From the NCBI RefSeq assembly GCF_001053185.1, contig NZ_CSTD01000001.1:1877009-1941008 (forward strand): DNA of 64,000 nt. Reading direction: 5' to 3'. The number at the start of each line of letters is the position of its first letter. Position 1 is the stretch's first letter. Positions 1-7,519 of the stretch are shown in pieces. Origin of the DNA: Mycobacterium bohemicum DSM 44277 (GTDB lineage Bacteria; Actinomycetota; Actinomycetes; Mycobacteriales; Mycobacteriaceae). The notes below the pieces were generated by a model, which ran no database searches, was not told the DNA's origin, and saw only the letters and a program-made list of their open reading frames with translations. The translations under genes were made by a program, and so were the position numbers.

Positions 1-8
1 GCGGCCAC

Positions 9-833
9 GTGAACTCGCCATTGGCGCCCGTCGGGGTCTTCGATTCCGGCGTCGGGGGACTGACCGTCGCGCGGGCCATCATCGACCAGCTGCCTGACGA
101 GGACCTGATCTACGTCGGCGACACCCGTAACGGCCCCTACGGGCCGCTGAGCATCCCCGACATCCGTGCGCACGCGCTCGCCATCGCCGACGACCTGGTC
201 GGCCGTGGTGTGAAGGCGCTCGTGATCGCCTGCAACACCGCGTCGGCCGCATGCCTGCGCGACGCCCGGGAGCGCTACGACGTCCCCGTCGTCGAGGTGA
301 TCCTGCCCGCGGTGCGCCGCGCGGTCGCCACCACCCGCAACGGTCGCATCGGCGTCATCGGCACGCGCGCAACCATCGCCTCGCACGCCTACCAGGACGC
401 GTTCGCCGCCGCCCGCGACACCGAGATCACCGCGGTGGCCTGCCCGCGGTTCGTCGATTTCGTCGAACGCGGCGTGACCAGCGGCCGGCAGGTCCTGGGC
501 CTGGCCGAGGGTTATCTCGAACCGCTGCAGCGTGCGCAGGTCGACACCCTGGTCCTCGGGTGCACCCACTATCCGCTGCTGTCCGGGATCATCCAGCTGG
601 CGATGGGCGACAACGTCACCCTGGTCTCGAGTGCCGAGGAGACGGCCAAGGAAGTGCTGCGGGTGCTCACCGAGCGCGACCTGCTGCGCCCGCATGACGC
701 GCCGCCGGCCACCCGGGTGTTCGAAGCCACCGGCGATCCCGAGGCTTTCACCAACCTGGCCGCGCGCTTCCTGGGACCCGCGGTGACGGGCGTCGCGCCC
801 GTCCACCACTTCGGAGACGTGCCGGGCCGATAG
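9..833 (+). CDS. murI: Glutamate racemase
   Basis: Interconverts L- and D-glutamate in the cytoplasm, supplying D-Glu for peptidoglycan. The 274-residue product has the family length and begins with the FDSGVGG substrate-binding motif (residues 11-17). The two catalytic cysteines are visible: Cys75 in ACNTAS and Cys185 in GCTHYP. The GTG at 9 gives the N-terminus [14 protein letters not shown] that I recall for the mycobacterial enzyme. It heads a same-strand group with the phosphodiesterase, rph and rdgB genes, as in M. tuberculosis Rv1338-Rv1341. Upstream sequence is cut off by the window edge, so promoter and ribosome binding site cannot be judged. Confidence 0.97.
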   Translation: MNSPLAPVGVFDSGVGGLTVARAIIDQLPDEDLIYVGDTRNGPYGPLSIPDIRAHALAIADDLVGRGVKALVIACNTASAACLRDARERYDVPVVEVILPAVRRAVATTRNGRIGVIGTRATIASHAYQDAFAAARDTEITAVACPRFVDFVERGVTSGRQVLGLAEGYLEPLQRAQVDTLVLGCTHYPLLSGIIQLAMGDNVTLVSSAEETAKEVLRVLTERDLLRPHDAPPATRVFEATGDPEAFTNLAARFLGPAVTGVAPVHHFGDVPGR

Positions 834-903
834 CCGCCGCGAGATTCTGATCACACCAATGCGGCGATGTTTTCGTCATCGTCGTATCGGGCATGGCACA
901 GTA

Positions 904-1686
904 GTGTCCGTGCGAATCACCGTGCTCGGCTGCTCAGGCAGTGTCGTGGGTCCGGATTCGCCCGCCTCGGGGTACCTGCTCCGGGCGCCGGGCACGCCCC
1001 CGCTCGTCCTCGACTTCGGCGGGGGAGTGCTGGGTGCGCTGCAGCGCTACGCGGACCCCAGCTCGGTGCACGTGCTGCTGACCCATCTGCACGCCGACCA
1101 CTGCCTTGATCTGCCGGGGCTGTTCGTGTGGCGCCGCTATCACCCGACGAGGCCGGACGGCAAGGCGTTCCTGTACGGCCCCAGCGACACGTGGTCGCGG
1201 TTGGGGGCGGCGTCGTCCCCGTACGGCGGCGAGATCGACGACTGCTCGGACATCTTCGACGTCCGCCACTGGGTGGACAACGAGCCGGTTCAGTTCGGGC
1301 CGCTGACGGTGGTGCCGCGGATCGTGGCGCACCCGACCGAGTCCTACGGCATGCGGATCACCGATGACAGCGGGGCCTCGTTCGTCTACAGCGGCGACAC
1401 CGGCGTCTGCGACCAACTCGTCGACCTGGCCCGCGACGCCGATGTCTTCCTCTGCGAGGCGTCCTGGACGCACGCGGCCGACCGCCCGCCGGCCCTGCAC
1501 CTGTCGGGAACGGATGCCGGGCGGATAGCAGCCGAGGCCGGAGTTCGCGAGCTGATGCTCACCCACATCCCGCCGTGGACGTCGCGCGAGGACGTGATCA
1601 CCGAGGCCAAGGCGGAGTTCGACGGTCCCGTGCACGCGGTCGTCTGCGGGGAGACGTTCGACGTCCGCCACTCCGAGAGGGTCTGA
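904..1686 (+). CDS. MBL-fold cyclic-nucleotide phosphodiesterase (Rv1339 type)
   Basis: Metallo-beta-lactamase-fold hydrolase matching M. tuberculosis Rv1339, which is described as an atypical cAMP phosphodiesterase. The metal motif HLHADH lies about 60 residues from the N-terminus, followed by a conserved His (AHPTES), an Asp (YSGDTG) and a C-terminal His (LTHIPPW), the usual two-metal set. I place the start at GTG 904, giving [13 protein letters not shown] directly at the first beta strand (260 residues). An in-frame ATG at 859 would add 15 residues and is the start used for the M. tuberculosis protein; neither has a clear Shine-Dalgarno. It lies 70 bases after murI and 24 bases before rph. 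Confidence 0.9.
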   Translation: MSVRITVLGCSGSVVGPDSPASGYLLRAPGTPPLVLDFGGGVLGALQRYADPSSVHVLLTHLHADHCLDLPGLFVWRRYHPTRPDGKAFLYGPSDTWSRLGAASSPYGGEIDDCSDIFDVRHWVDNEPVQFGPLTVVPRIVAHPTESYGMRITDDSGASFVYSGDTGVCDQLVDLARDADVFLCEASWTHAADRPPALHLSGTDAGRIAAEAGVRELMLTHIPPWTSREDVITEAKAEFDGPVHAVVCGETFDVRHSERV

Positions 1687-1709
1687 GCCGAGCGATTAGT
1701 GTTGCCGGG

Positions 1710-2489
1710 GTGAGCAAGCGAGAAGACGGCCGCCTCGACGACGAGCTTCGCCCCGTAGCCATCACGCGGGGGTTCACCGATCACCCGGCGGGTTCGGTGC
1801 TCATCGAGTTCGGCCATACCAAGGTCATGTGCACGGCCAGCGTCACCGAAGGCGTTCCGCGTTGGCGCAAGGGGTCGGGCCTGGGCTGGCTGACCGCGGA
1901 GTACGCGATGCTCCCGTCGGCCACCCACACCCGTTCCGACCGCGAGGCGGTGAAGGGCCGGCTCAGCGGCCGCACCCAGGAGATCAGCCGGCTGATCGGC
2001 CGATCGCTGCGCGCGTGCATCGATCTGGCGGCGCTCGGTGAGAACACCGTGGCCGTCGACTGCGACGTGCTGCAGGCCGACGGCGGAACCCGCACCGCCG
2101 CCATCACGGGCGCCTATGTGGCGCTGGCCGACGCGGTGACCTACCTGTCGGCGGCCGGCAAGCTCTCCGATCCCCGGCCGTTGTCGTGTGCGATCGCGGC
2201 GGTCAGCGTCGGCGTCGTCGACGGCCGGGTGAGGGTGGACCTGCCCTACGAGGAGGACTCCCGCGCCGAGGTCGACATGAACGTCGTCGCCACCGACACC
2301 GGGACGCTCGTGGAAGTCCAGGGCACCGGCGAGGGTGCGACGTTCCCGCGGTCGACGCTCGACAAGCTGCTCGACGCGGCGCTGGCCGCCTGCGACACGT
2401 TGTTCGCCGAGCAGCGCCGGGCGCTGGAGTTGCCCTACCCCGGTGTGCTGCCCGAGGGCCCGCCGCCGCCGAAGGCGTTCGGAACCTGA
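1710..2489 (+). CDS. rph: Ribonuclease PH
   Basis: Phosphorolytic 3'-5' exoribonuclease that trims the 3' ends of tRNA precursors, normally as a hexamer. The 259 residues match the M. tuberculosis RphA length. The protein begins (V)[15 protein letters not shown] and carries the conserved [20 protein letters not shown] block and the [14 protein letters not shown] phosphate/active-site block. GTG 1710 is chosen because it gives the conserved N-terminus; the frame stays open further upstream but that part is shadow of the preceding gene. rdgB follows after 5 bases, so the two are probably co-transcribed and coupled. Confidence 0.96.
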   Translation: MSKREDGRLDDELRPVAITRGFTDHPAGSVLIEFGHTKVMCTASVTEGVPRWRKGSGLGWLTAEYAMLPSATHTRSDREAVKGRLSGRTQEISRLIGRSLRACIDLAALGENTVAVDCDVLQADGGTRTAAITGAYVALADAVTYLSAAGKLSDPRPLSCAIAAVSVGVVDGRVRVDLPYEEDSRAEVDMNVVATDTGTLVEVQGTGEGATFPRSTLDKLLDAALAACDTLFAEQRRALELPYPGVLPEGPPPPKAFGT

Positions 2490-2494
2490 CCCAG

Positions 2495-3109
2495 GTGCTG
2501 GTCGCCAGCCGGAACCCCAAGAAGCTGGCCGAACTGCGGCGGGTGCTCGACGCTGCCGGTCTGTCGGGCTTGACGCTGGTGTCGCTGAACGACGTGCCAC
2601 CGTTCGACGAGGCCCCGGAAACCGGGGCGACGTTCGAGGACAACGCCCTGGCCAAGGCGCGGGATGCCTTTGCGGCGACGGGCCTGGCGACGGTGGCCGA
2701 CGACTCCGGCCTGGAGGTGGCCGCTCTGAATGGGATGCCGGGTGTGCTCTCGGCGCGCTGGGCGGGCAGACACGGCGACGACGGCGCAAACACCGCGCTG
2801 CTGCTGGCGCAGTTGCGGGACGTGCCCGACGAACGGCGCGGCGCTTCTTTCGTGTCGGCCTGCGCGCTGGTCTCGGCGTCCGGAGAGGTGGTCGTTCGCG
2901 GCGAGTGGCCGGGCAGCATCGCCAGGGAGGCCCGCGGGTCCGGCGGTTTCGGTTACGACCCGGTGTTCCTCCCGGCGGACGAAGACCGCACGGCGGCGCA
3001 GCTCAGCCCGGCGGAGAAGGACGCGGTGTCGCACCGCGGGCGCGCGCTGGCGCTGCTGGTGCCGGCGCTGCGGAAGCTTGCCCTCAGCGCGCGCGAGGCC
3101 GGCTGCTGA
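2495..3109 (+). CDS. rdgB: Non-canonical purine NTP pyrophosphatase
   Basis: Hydrolyses dITP, XTP and ITP to monophosphates, keeping deaminated purines out of nucleic acids. The HAM1/RdgB signatures appear in order: SRNPKKLAEL near the N-terminus, FEDNALAKA, VADDSGLEV with the catalytic Asp pair, GFGYDPVF and the C-terminal SHRGRAL. The product is 204 residues, normal for the family. GTG 2495 is the first usable start after the rph stop at 2487-2489 and leads straight into the first strand (VLVASRN). The tail is followed by a palindromic repeat, not a clear terminator. Confidence 0.95.
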   Translation: MLVASRNPKKLAELRRVLDAAGLSGLTLVSLNDVPPFDEAPETGATFEDNALAKARDAFAATGLATVADDSGLEVAALNGMPGVLSARWAGRHGDDGANTALLLAQLRDVPDERRGASFVSACALVSASGEVVVRGEWPGSIAREARGSGGFGYDPVFLPADEDRTAAQLSPAEKDAVSHRGRALALLVPALRKLALSAREAGC

Positions 3110-3152
3110 AGTCCCACCGGTCCCACCAGTCCCTCGCCGAGGGGACAGGCGA

Positions 3153-3214
3153 TGTGCCCGCCTCATAGCGACAAGCCTGTGGTGCGAGCGCTCTGTCGCT
3201 AGGAGGTGGGCACA
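3153..3214. repeat. Palindromic repeat, copy 1
   Basis: Imperfect inverted repeat with 21-bp arms (3153-3173 and 3194-3214; 19 of 21 pairs match) and a 20-base loop. The left arm reads TGTGCCCGCCTCATAGCGAC plus A. A second copy in opposite orientation is at 23045-23112; the similarity extends outside the arm into a GGGGACA-containing flank (about 3125-3152 here). It lies between convergent genes and could form a hairpin, but has no T-run. Confidence 0.75.
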
Positions 3215-3256
3215 AACAGTGCCGCCCCCGAGAGAGACCAGTGTGGCTGATGTGAC

Positions 3257-3595
3257 TCAGAGCCCGAAACGCGCCTTGACGTCCCTGGTTTGGAAATGCT
3301 CGACGACGATGCCCAGCAGCGGGATCGTGCCGGCGAGCAATACGCCGATCGTCTTGCCGATGGGCCAGCGGACCTTGACCGCCAGATTGAAGGCGGCGAG
3401 GACGTAGATGAAGTACACCCAGCCGTGCACCACTTCGATCCACCGGATCTCGTGGTGAAAGACCAGATGCGAGACGATCTCATAGCACAGCGCGATGAGC
3501 CAGAGACCCGTCGTCCACGCCATGATCCGGTAGGCGAGCAGCGGGCCCCGGAGGTTGTTCGCGGGGACTGTGGCCGGCGTTTCCGGAGTCGTCAT
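3257..3595 (-). CDS. DUF3817 integral membrane protein (Rv1342c type)
   Basis: Small inner-membrane protein of unknown function, 112 residues. After a polar N-terminus (residues 1-17) there are about three hydrophobic segments (roughly 21-43, 58-76 and 81-100) and a short polar tail ending in VKARFGL. A conserved HHEIRW...HGW patch lies between segments. The order and sequence match M. tuberculosis Rv1342c. Its ATG (3595) overlaps the lprD stop by four bases (ATGA), so it is translationally coupled to lprD and the pair is one operon. No enzymatic motif is visible. Confidence 0.88.
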   Translation of the reverse strand: MTTPETPATVPANNLRGPLLAYRIMAWTTGLWLIALCYEIVSHLVFHHEIRWIEVVHGWVYFIYVLAAFNLAVKVRWPIGKTIGVLLAGTIPLLGIVVEHFQTRDVKARFGL

Positions 3596-3972
3596 GCGGT
3601 AGTCCTGTTCTGCCGTTCGGCGTCCTGCTGCGCGAGCTCCGCCAGGTAGGCGTTGTACTCGCGCAGCGCGGGATCATCGGGTGGTTGCTGCGCGGGCGGG
3701 GGACGCTCGGGCAGCAGTCCGGTGGGAATTTCGGTGAGTCCGCGGGCCGCGCTCGGCTGCGGCGGCTCCTCTTCGTAACGGACGAATTTGCGGTACGCGT
3801 AGACACAGAACCAGGCGAACAGCGGCCACTGCAGCGCATAGCCGAGGTTTTGGAAGCTGCCCGACACCGACTGGAACCGGGTCCACTGCCACCAGCCCAA
3901 CGCCAGGCAGGCGCTCGCGGCGAGGATCACCAAAGCGATCAGCGCGGGCCTGCGGTGACGGGTGGTGGACAC
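3592..3972 (-). CDS. lprD: Membrane-anchored protein LprD
   Basis: 126 residues, matching M. tuberculosis LprD (Rv1343c) in length and sequence pattern. Residues 8-23 (PALIALVILAASACLALG) form a signal-like hydrophobic segment containing a Cys, but the residues before it (AASAC) are only a weak lipobox, so lipidation is doubtful. A second hydrophobic stretch (LGYALQWPLFAWFCVYAYRKFV) follows at about residues 41-62. The rest is proline- and charge-rich. Start is GTG 3972, giving (V)STTRHRRPALI. It is the first gene of the two-gene operon with the DUF3817 gene. Function unknown. Confidence 0.88.
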   Translation of the reverse strand: MSTTRHRRPALIALVILAASACLALGWWQWTRFQSVSGSFQNLGYALQWPLFAWFCVYAYRKFVRYEEEPPQPSAARGLTEIPTGLLPERPPPAQQPPDDPALREYNAYLAELAQQDAERQNRTTA

Positions 3973-4033
3973 CCCTTGACGGTACCGCTCACGATTTCGG
4001 TCCGACCAACGCAGCGGTACGATCGGCACCGCT

Positions 4034-4116
4034 GCGGGCGTGGCGAAATGGCAGACGCGCCGGCTTTAGGTGCCGGTGCTCGTGAGAGCGTGAGGGTTCG
4101 AGTCCCTCCGCCCGCA
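4034..4116 (+). tRNA. tRNA-Leu (anticodon UAG)
   Basis: An 83-base class II tRNA. The acceptor arms GCGGGCG (4034-4040) and CGCCCGC (4109-4115) pair perfectly, with discriminator A at 4116. The anticodon loop TTTAGGT sits on a CCGGC/GCCGG stem, placing TAG at positions 34-36, which reads CUA and related leucine codons. A long variable arm (around TGCTCGTGAGAGCG) and a T-loop GGTTCGAGTCC are visible. CCA is not encoded. It lies between lprD, which diverges from it, and the zinc-ribbon gene, which converges on it. Confidence 0.96.
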
Positions 4117-4124
4117 CACACTCG

Positions 4125-4295
4125 CTATGAGGCGTAGCGCATCGCACCCACGCCGAGCCACGAAGCGGCCGGGGCCCGGTATGCGCCCGGCTCGAACGAT
4201 TCGTCGGCCTTCAGCATTTCCACGGGTCGGCAGAAGGCGCAGATCTCCGGGCCGATCGTCGGATAGCCACAGGCGGGGCAGATGGCGACGGCCAT
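4125..4295 (-). CDS. Small zinc-ribbon protein
   Basis: A 56-residue protein with two CxxC pairs, CPAC and CAFC, 12 residues apart near the N-terminus (MAVAICPACGYP...ICAFC), which should bind one zinc ion as a rubredoxin-like ribbon. The remaining tail is short and uninformative. The start is fixed by a strong ribosome binding site, TAGGAGGTG, five bases before ATG 4295. The 3' end lies nine bases beyond the tRNA-Leu end on the opposite strand. Fifteen bases over its ribosome binding site exactly match the right arm of the repeat at 3153-3214 in inverted orientation. Function not known. Confidence 0.8.
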   Translation of the reverse strand: MAVAICPACGYPTIGPEICAFCRPVEMLKADESFEPGAYRAPAASWLGVGAMRYAS

Positions 4296-4425
4296 TTCCC
4301 ACCTCCTAGCGAGTAGTTGACATATGTCCAATGCCCCTCTAGTTACCCGCCGGTACGGCCGGCCAAACGCGGGCCCGAAAGTTGGCCGAGCTCAAGCGGA
4401 TAGAGTCCGAGGCGGACCCGTCGGG

Positions 4426-4842
4426 CTAGACGTCCACGAAGCGGGCACGGACCTCGGGCGGAGGTATCGGGCAGCTGTCGTGCCTGCCGAATACGCGGTA
4501 GCGGATGGTGGCGAACCGGTCGTAGAGCCGGTCGCGGACGGGACCCGGCAGGATCCGGGCGGCCTTGAGAGCCCGCCAGGGGCCGCCGAGATAATCCACC
4601 ACCCGCAGCGCGGCTTCCGAGCGCACGGCGACCGCCTCCCCGGGCTGGCCCGGCTGATCGACGAACACCATGGAATCGATGCCCTGAATTGCCGGGTGGC
4701 GGTCGATGATCGAGCGCGCGAAGTCGCTGTCCAGCGCGGCGAAACGGAGGCTGCCCCGGCGGTCGAACCGAAGCACGGTCTGCACCGCGGCGTTGCAGAC
4801 GCCGCACACCCCGTCGTAGAGCAACACCGGTGCCACGCTCAT
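4426..4842 (-). CDS. DCC-family thiol-disulfide oxidoreductase-like protein (DUF393)
   Basis: 138 residues with the family hallmark YDGVCGVC near the N-terminus: an Asp followed by a CxxC pair in a thioredoxin-like fold. Further conserved features are RRGSLRFAALDS, an AALRVVDYLGGPWR block and a C-terminal HDSCPIPPPEVRARF. Members are predicted redox proteins, but substrates are generally unknown. ATG 4842 gives the typical short lead-in. It is transcribed divergently from the irtA remnant; the IdeR box at 4882-4900 lies between the two, so iron control of this gene too is possible but unproven. Confidence 0.88.
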   Translation of the reverse strand: MSVAPVLLYDGVCGVCNAAVQTVLRFDRRGSLRFAALDSDFARSIIDRHPAIQGIDSMVFVDQPGQPGEAVAVRSEAALRVVDYLGGPWRALKAARILPGPVRDRLYDRFATIRYRVFGRHDSCPIPPPEVRARFVDV

Positions 4843-4881
4843 ACGCCCAGGCTACCCACCCGGCGGCCACGCAGTTTGACC

Positions 4882-4900
4882 GAAGGTTAGGCAACCCTTA
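4882..4900 (+). promoter_or_regulatory. IdeR (iron) box upstream of the irtA remnant
   Basis: The 19 bases contain AGGTTAGGC followed by AACCCTTA. They agree at about 14 of 19 positions with the mycobacterial IdeR consensus (TTAGGTTAGGCTAACCTAA, recalled). The box ends 31 bases before the irtA ATG, where IdeR would repress when iron is plentiful. Its survival supports the identity of the truncated gene downstream. Confidence 0.75.
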
Positions 4901-4931
4901 GTTTATACGTAGCTGAGGAGGGTGAAGCCGA

Positions 4932-5693
4932 ATGGCACGAGGATTGCAGGGCGTGATGCTGCGCGGGCTCGGCGCTCGCGACCACAAGGCAACGGTCGTC
5001 GAAACCGTTTTCCTGGGACCACATTTCGTGCGTGTGCGGATGGAGTCGTCGACGTTGTTCGACGACGTGAAGGCCGAACCTGCGGCATGGCTGCGGTTCT
5101 GGTTTCCCGATCCCGACGGGTCCAACACGGAGTTCCAGCGCGCCTACACCATCTCCGAAGCGGACGTCCCCGCCGGCCGCTTCGCCGTCGACATGGTGTT
5201 GCACGAGCCGGCGGGACCGGCGTCGCGGTGGGCCCGCACCGTGCAGCCGGGCACCACCATCGCGGTCACGTCGCTGATGGGCTCCGCGCGTTTCGACGTG
5301 CCCGACCCGCAGCCCGCCGGCTATTTGTTGATCGGCGACTCGGCGTCGATTCCCGCGATCAACGGCATCGTCGGCGTGGTCCCCGACGGCGTGCCGATCG
5401 AGTTGTACCTCGAGCAGCACAGCGACGACGACACGTTGATCCCCCTCGCTCGCCATCCCCGGCTCGCGCTGCACTGGGTCGCACGCCGCGACGAGAATCC
5501 GCTGGCCGCGGAAGCGTTCCGGGCTCGCGGCGTAGAACGTCAGCACGTCACGGACGTGGGCCGCCTCCCACTCGGCCGACCCGATCGGGTGGCCGGAGTT
5601 GGTGCGATCCGGTCTGGCTGGACTTTCCGGGCGTCGCGTTCGCACGCCCGGATGAAGCCTCGGCCAAGGGGCTCGGTGACGTGGCGAAGATGA
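4932..5693 (+). pseudogene. irtA: irtA remnant: N-terminal siderophore-interacting domain only
   Basis: The first ~190 codons closely match the N-terminus of IrtA, the ABC exporter-type importer of ferric carboxymycobactin: [11 protein letters not shown], a FAD-binding RAYT in [10 protein letters not shown], a [11 protein letters not shown] loop and [14 protein letters not shown]. After about codon 190 (near nt 5500, past [16 protein letters not shown]) similarity stops and the frame runs in unrelated sequence to a stop at 5693. The rest of the siderophore-interacting domain, all transmembrane segments and the ATPase are missing, and no irtB follows. The start ATG has a good site (GAGGAGGGTG) and an IdeR box upstream. 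It is probably non-functional: a reductase domain this short would lack its NADPH-binding half. Confidence 0.85.
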
Positions 5694-6208
5694 GCGCCGA
5701 CATCACGCTGGAGAAGCTCGGCGACCGGATGAGCGAACAGGACCGCGAGACGTTCACGACGGCAATGGGTTTGGTGACGCCGTGGCTGCTCACCGAATAC
5801 GACCGATTCGCCCTGCTGCACGGCGACTACCGTCTCGACAACATGCTCTTCGACCCCGATCGCACGCGCGTGAGCGTGGTGGACTGGCAGACCCTGGGCG
5901 TCGGGCTCCCGGCACGCGACCTCGCATACTTCACGGCCACCAGCCTGGATTCGGACCTTCGTGCCTCGGTCGAGCGAGACCTCGTCGAGGAGTACCACCG
6001 GGCCCTGCTGGGCCACGGCATCATCGGCTACGACCGGGAAACGTGTTGGAACGACTATCGTCTCGGGGTGCTGCAGGCGCTGTTGATCTCGGCGCTGGGC
6101 TTTGCCTTCGCCGCCTCGACCGACCGCGGCGACGACATGGTGCTGACCATGCTGCGCCGCGGCTGCCGCGCAGTCCGCGAACTGGGTACGGCGGAGTTGA
6201 TCGGCTAA
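5600..6208 (+). pseudogene. Phosphotransferase (APH family) 3' fragment
   Basis: The C-terminal portion of an aminoglycoside-phosphotransferase-fold kinase, without its N-lobe. Homology begins about nt 5605 ([13 protein letters not shown]) and runs to the stop at 6208. The catalytic loop LLHGDYRLDN and the metal-binding VVDWQ are intact, as is the family C-terminus (RRGCRAVRELGT). The ATP-binding N-terminal ~150 residues are absent; the frame upstream overlaps the irtA remnant without resemblance. A short ORF from ATG 5690 could in principle be translated. It looks like the far side of the deletion that removed most of irtA. Its stop overlaps the convergent PPOX gene. Confidence 0.8.
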
Positions 6209-6630
6209 AAGTCGCCGGTGAAGTCGGCGCTGAGCCAGCGATCGGGGCGGATGGTGAACAGCACCTCCTCGACGCCCTCCATGCTGCGGACGAACGCGCG
6301 ACCAGCCTCCTCGCCGAGGTAGCGGATCGCGATGGCTTCCTGCACATCCGCCGGGGCCGGTTTGGAAGTCTCCACCACGGTGCCCTCGACGACCACGTAT
6401 TGATACGGCACCTCTTCGCGCTGCACCACCAGGGTCACCGCGCCGGCCCGCTCGATCAGCCGGGCCTTGCGACTCGAGGCCCCGGTGCCGATGCGGATGT
6501 TCCCGCCCGGGGAGTAGTCGTACCAGATCGGCACGCTGGCCGGCGGGCGGCCATCGGCCGCGACCGACAGCACGGCGATGTGCTTGCCGGCGAGGAATTC
6601 CTGGCGTTCGGTTTCGGTGAAGGCTTTCAT
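6205..6630 (-). CDS. Pyridoxamine 5'-phosphate oxidase-family (PPOX) protein
   Basis: 141 residues with the split-barrel flavin/F420-binding pattern: FLAGKHIAVLSVAADGRPPASVPIWYDY at the N-terminus, RIGTGASSRKARLIERAGAVTLVVQ in the middle and a C-terminal RPDRWLSADFTGDF. Mycobacterial members bind FMN, heme or F420 and reduce diverse substrates; which cofactor applies cannot be told here. ATG 6630 starts cleanly, 50 bases after the preceding minus-strand SDR gene stop. It converges with the phosphotransferase fragment, sharing four bases at the stops. Confidence 0.88.
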   Translation of the reverse strand: MKAFTETERQEFLAGKHIAVLSVAADGRPPASVPIWYDYSPGGNIRIGTGASSRKARLIERAGAVTLVVQREEVPYQYVVVEGTVVETSKPAPADVQEAIAIRYLGEEAGRAFVRSMEGVEEVLFTIRPDRWLSADFTGDF

Positions 6631-6679
6631 GTCGGCTTCAAACCCGCGGCGCGACGACCTATTCCCCGCACCCGAAAAT

Positions 6680-7519
6680 TCAGTACTGCGTGGATCCCTG
6701 GTCCACCGGGATCTCCGCGGCGGTGACCAACCGCGACTCGTCGCTGGCCAGCCAGCACACCGCGTCGGCGACGTCCTCGGGCTCGGCGACCCACGTGGGC
6801 AGGAACGGCGTCAGCATCTGGGAGAGCTGCGGGTTGGTCTCCATCACCCTGCTGATGGCGTTGACCATGTCGCCCGATCCCATCGGGGTGTTCACGGGGC
6901 CGGGGTGCACGCTGTTGACCCGGATCGAATGCTTGCCGAGTTCGGCGGCAAAGGCACGGGCCATCCCCGCGACCGCGTGCTTGCTGGCGGTGTAGTGCAC
7001 CATGAACGGCTGCAGCTTCTTGCCGGCGGCCGAACTGATCAAGATGATCGACCCGCCGCGGCCGCCGTCGATGATCCGGTGCGCGCCCGCCATCACGGTG
7101 TTCCACGTCCCCGTCACGTTGATCTCCATGACGTCGCGGAACGATTCGGGCGTGATCTCGTCCCAGGCCTGGGGAGCCGAGACGCCCGCGTTCGCCACGA
7201 TGACGTCGAGCCGTCCCAGCCGTTCGACACCGGCGTCGACCGCGTCGCGCAGGCCGTCGAAGTCGCGGGTGTCGACGACCGAGGCCACGATCCGCCGATT
7301 CGCCGCCTCGACGAGGCGAACCGTTTCGGCGAGGTCTTCCTCGGTCGCCGGCGGGTAGGGCACGCACGACGGCAACTTGCCGGCGATGTCGACGGCGATG
7401 ATGTCGGCGCCCTCGCGGGCCATGCGGACGGCGTGCGCGCGGCCCTGGCCGCGCGCCGCTCCGGTGACGAACGCGACGCGCCCCTCCAGCCGCCCGTTCA
7501 TCGTCGTCTTGTCGTTCAT
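6680..7519 (-). CDS. Mycofactocin-coupled SDR family oxidoreductase
   Basis: 279-residue short-chain dehydrogenase. The NAD motif TGAARGQG (about 20-27) is followed by an insertion rich in DIAGKLPSCVPYPPATEEDLAETV, which is characteristic of the mycofactocin-associated SDR subfamily, whose bound nicotinamide is recycled through mycofactocin rather than exchanged. Active-site pieces are ANAG, SSAAGKK and YTASK (Tyr-x3-Lys). ATG 7519 overlaps the upstream acyl-CoA dehydrogenase stop (ATGA), so the two are coupled. Likely role: oxidation of an alcohol or hydroxyacyl intermediate. Substrate unknown. Confidence 0.9.
   Translation of the reverse strand: MNDKTTMNGRLEGRVAFVTGAARGQGRAHAVRMAREGADIIAVDIAGKLPSCVPYPPATEEDLAETVRLVEAANRRIVASVVDTRDFDGLRDAVDAGVERLGRLDVIVANAGVSAPQAWDEITPESFRDVMEINVTGTWNTVMAGAHRIIDGGRGGSIILISSAAGKKLQPFMVHYTASKHAVAGMARAFAAELGKHSIRVNSVHPGPVNTPMGSGDMVNAISRVMETNPQLSQMLTPFLPTWVAEPEDVADAVCWLASDESRLVTAAEIPVDQGSTQY

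Noticed and set aside
1386..2789. Long open frame (467 codons) on the minus strand
   Set aside because: It lies wholly across the phosphodiesterase, rph and rdgB genes, has an Arg/Gly/Pro-rich shadow composition and no motif; GC-rich DNA leaves such antisense frames open.
3109..3257. Intrinsic terminator after rdgB
   Set aside because: The hairpin there is a dispersed repeat with no T-run; termination is possible but not shown.
4324..4890. Plus-strand frame opposite the DCC-family gene
   Set aside because: The minus-strand DCC protein has a clear YDGVCGVC motif and full family length; the plus frame is its shadow.
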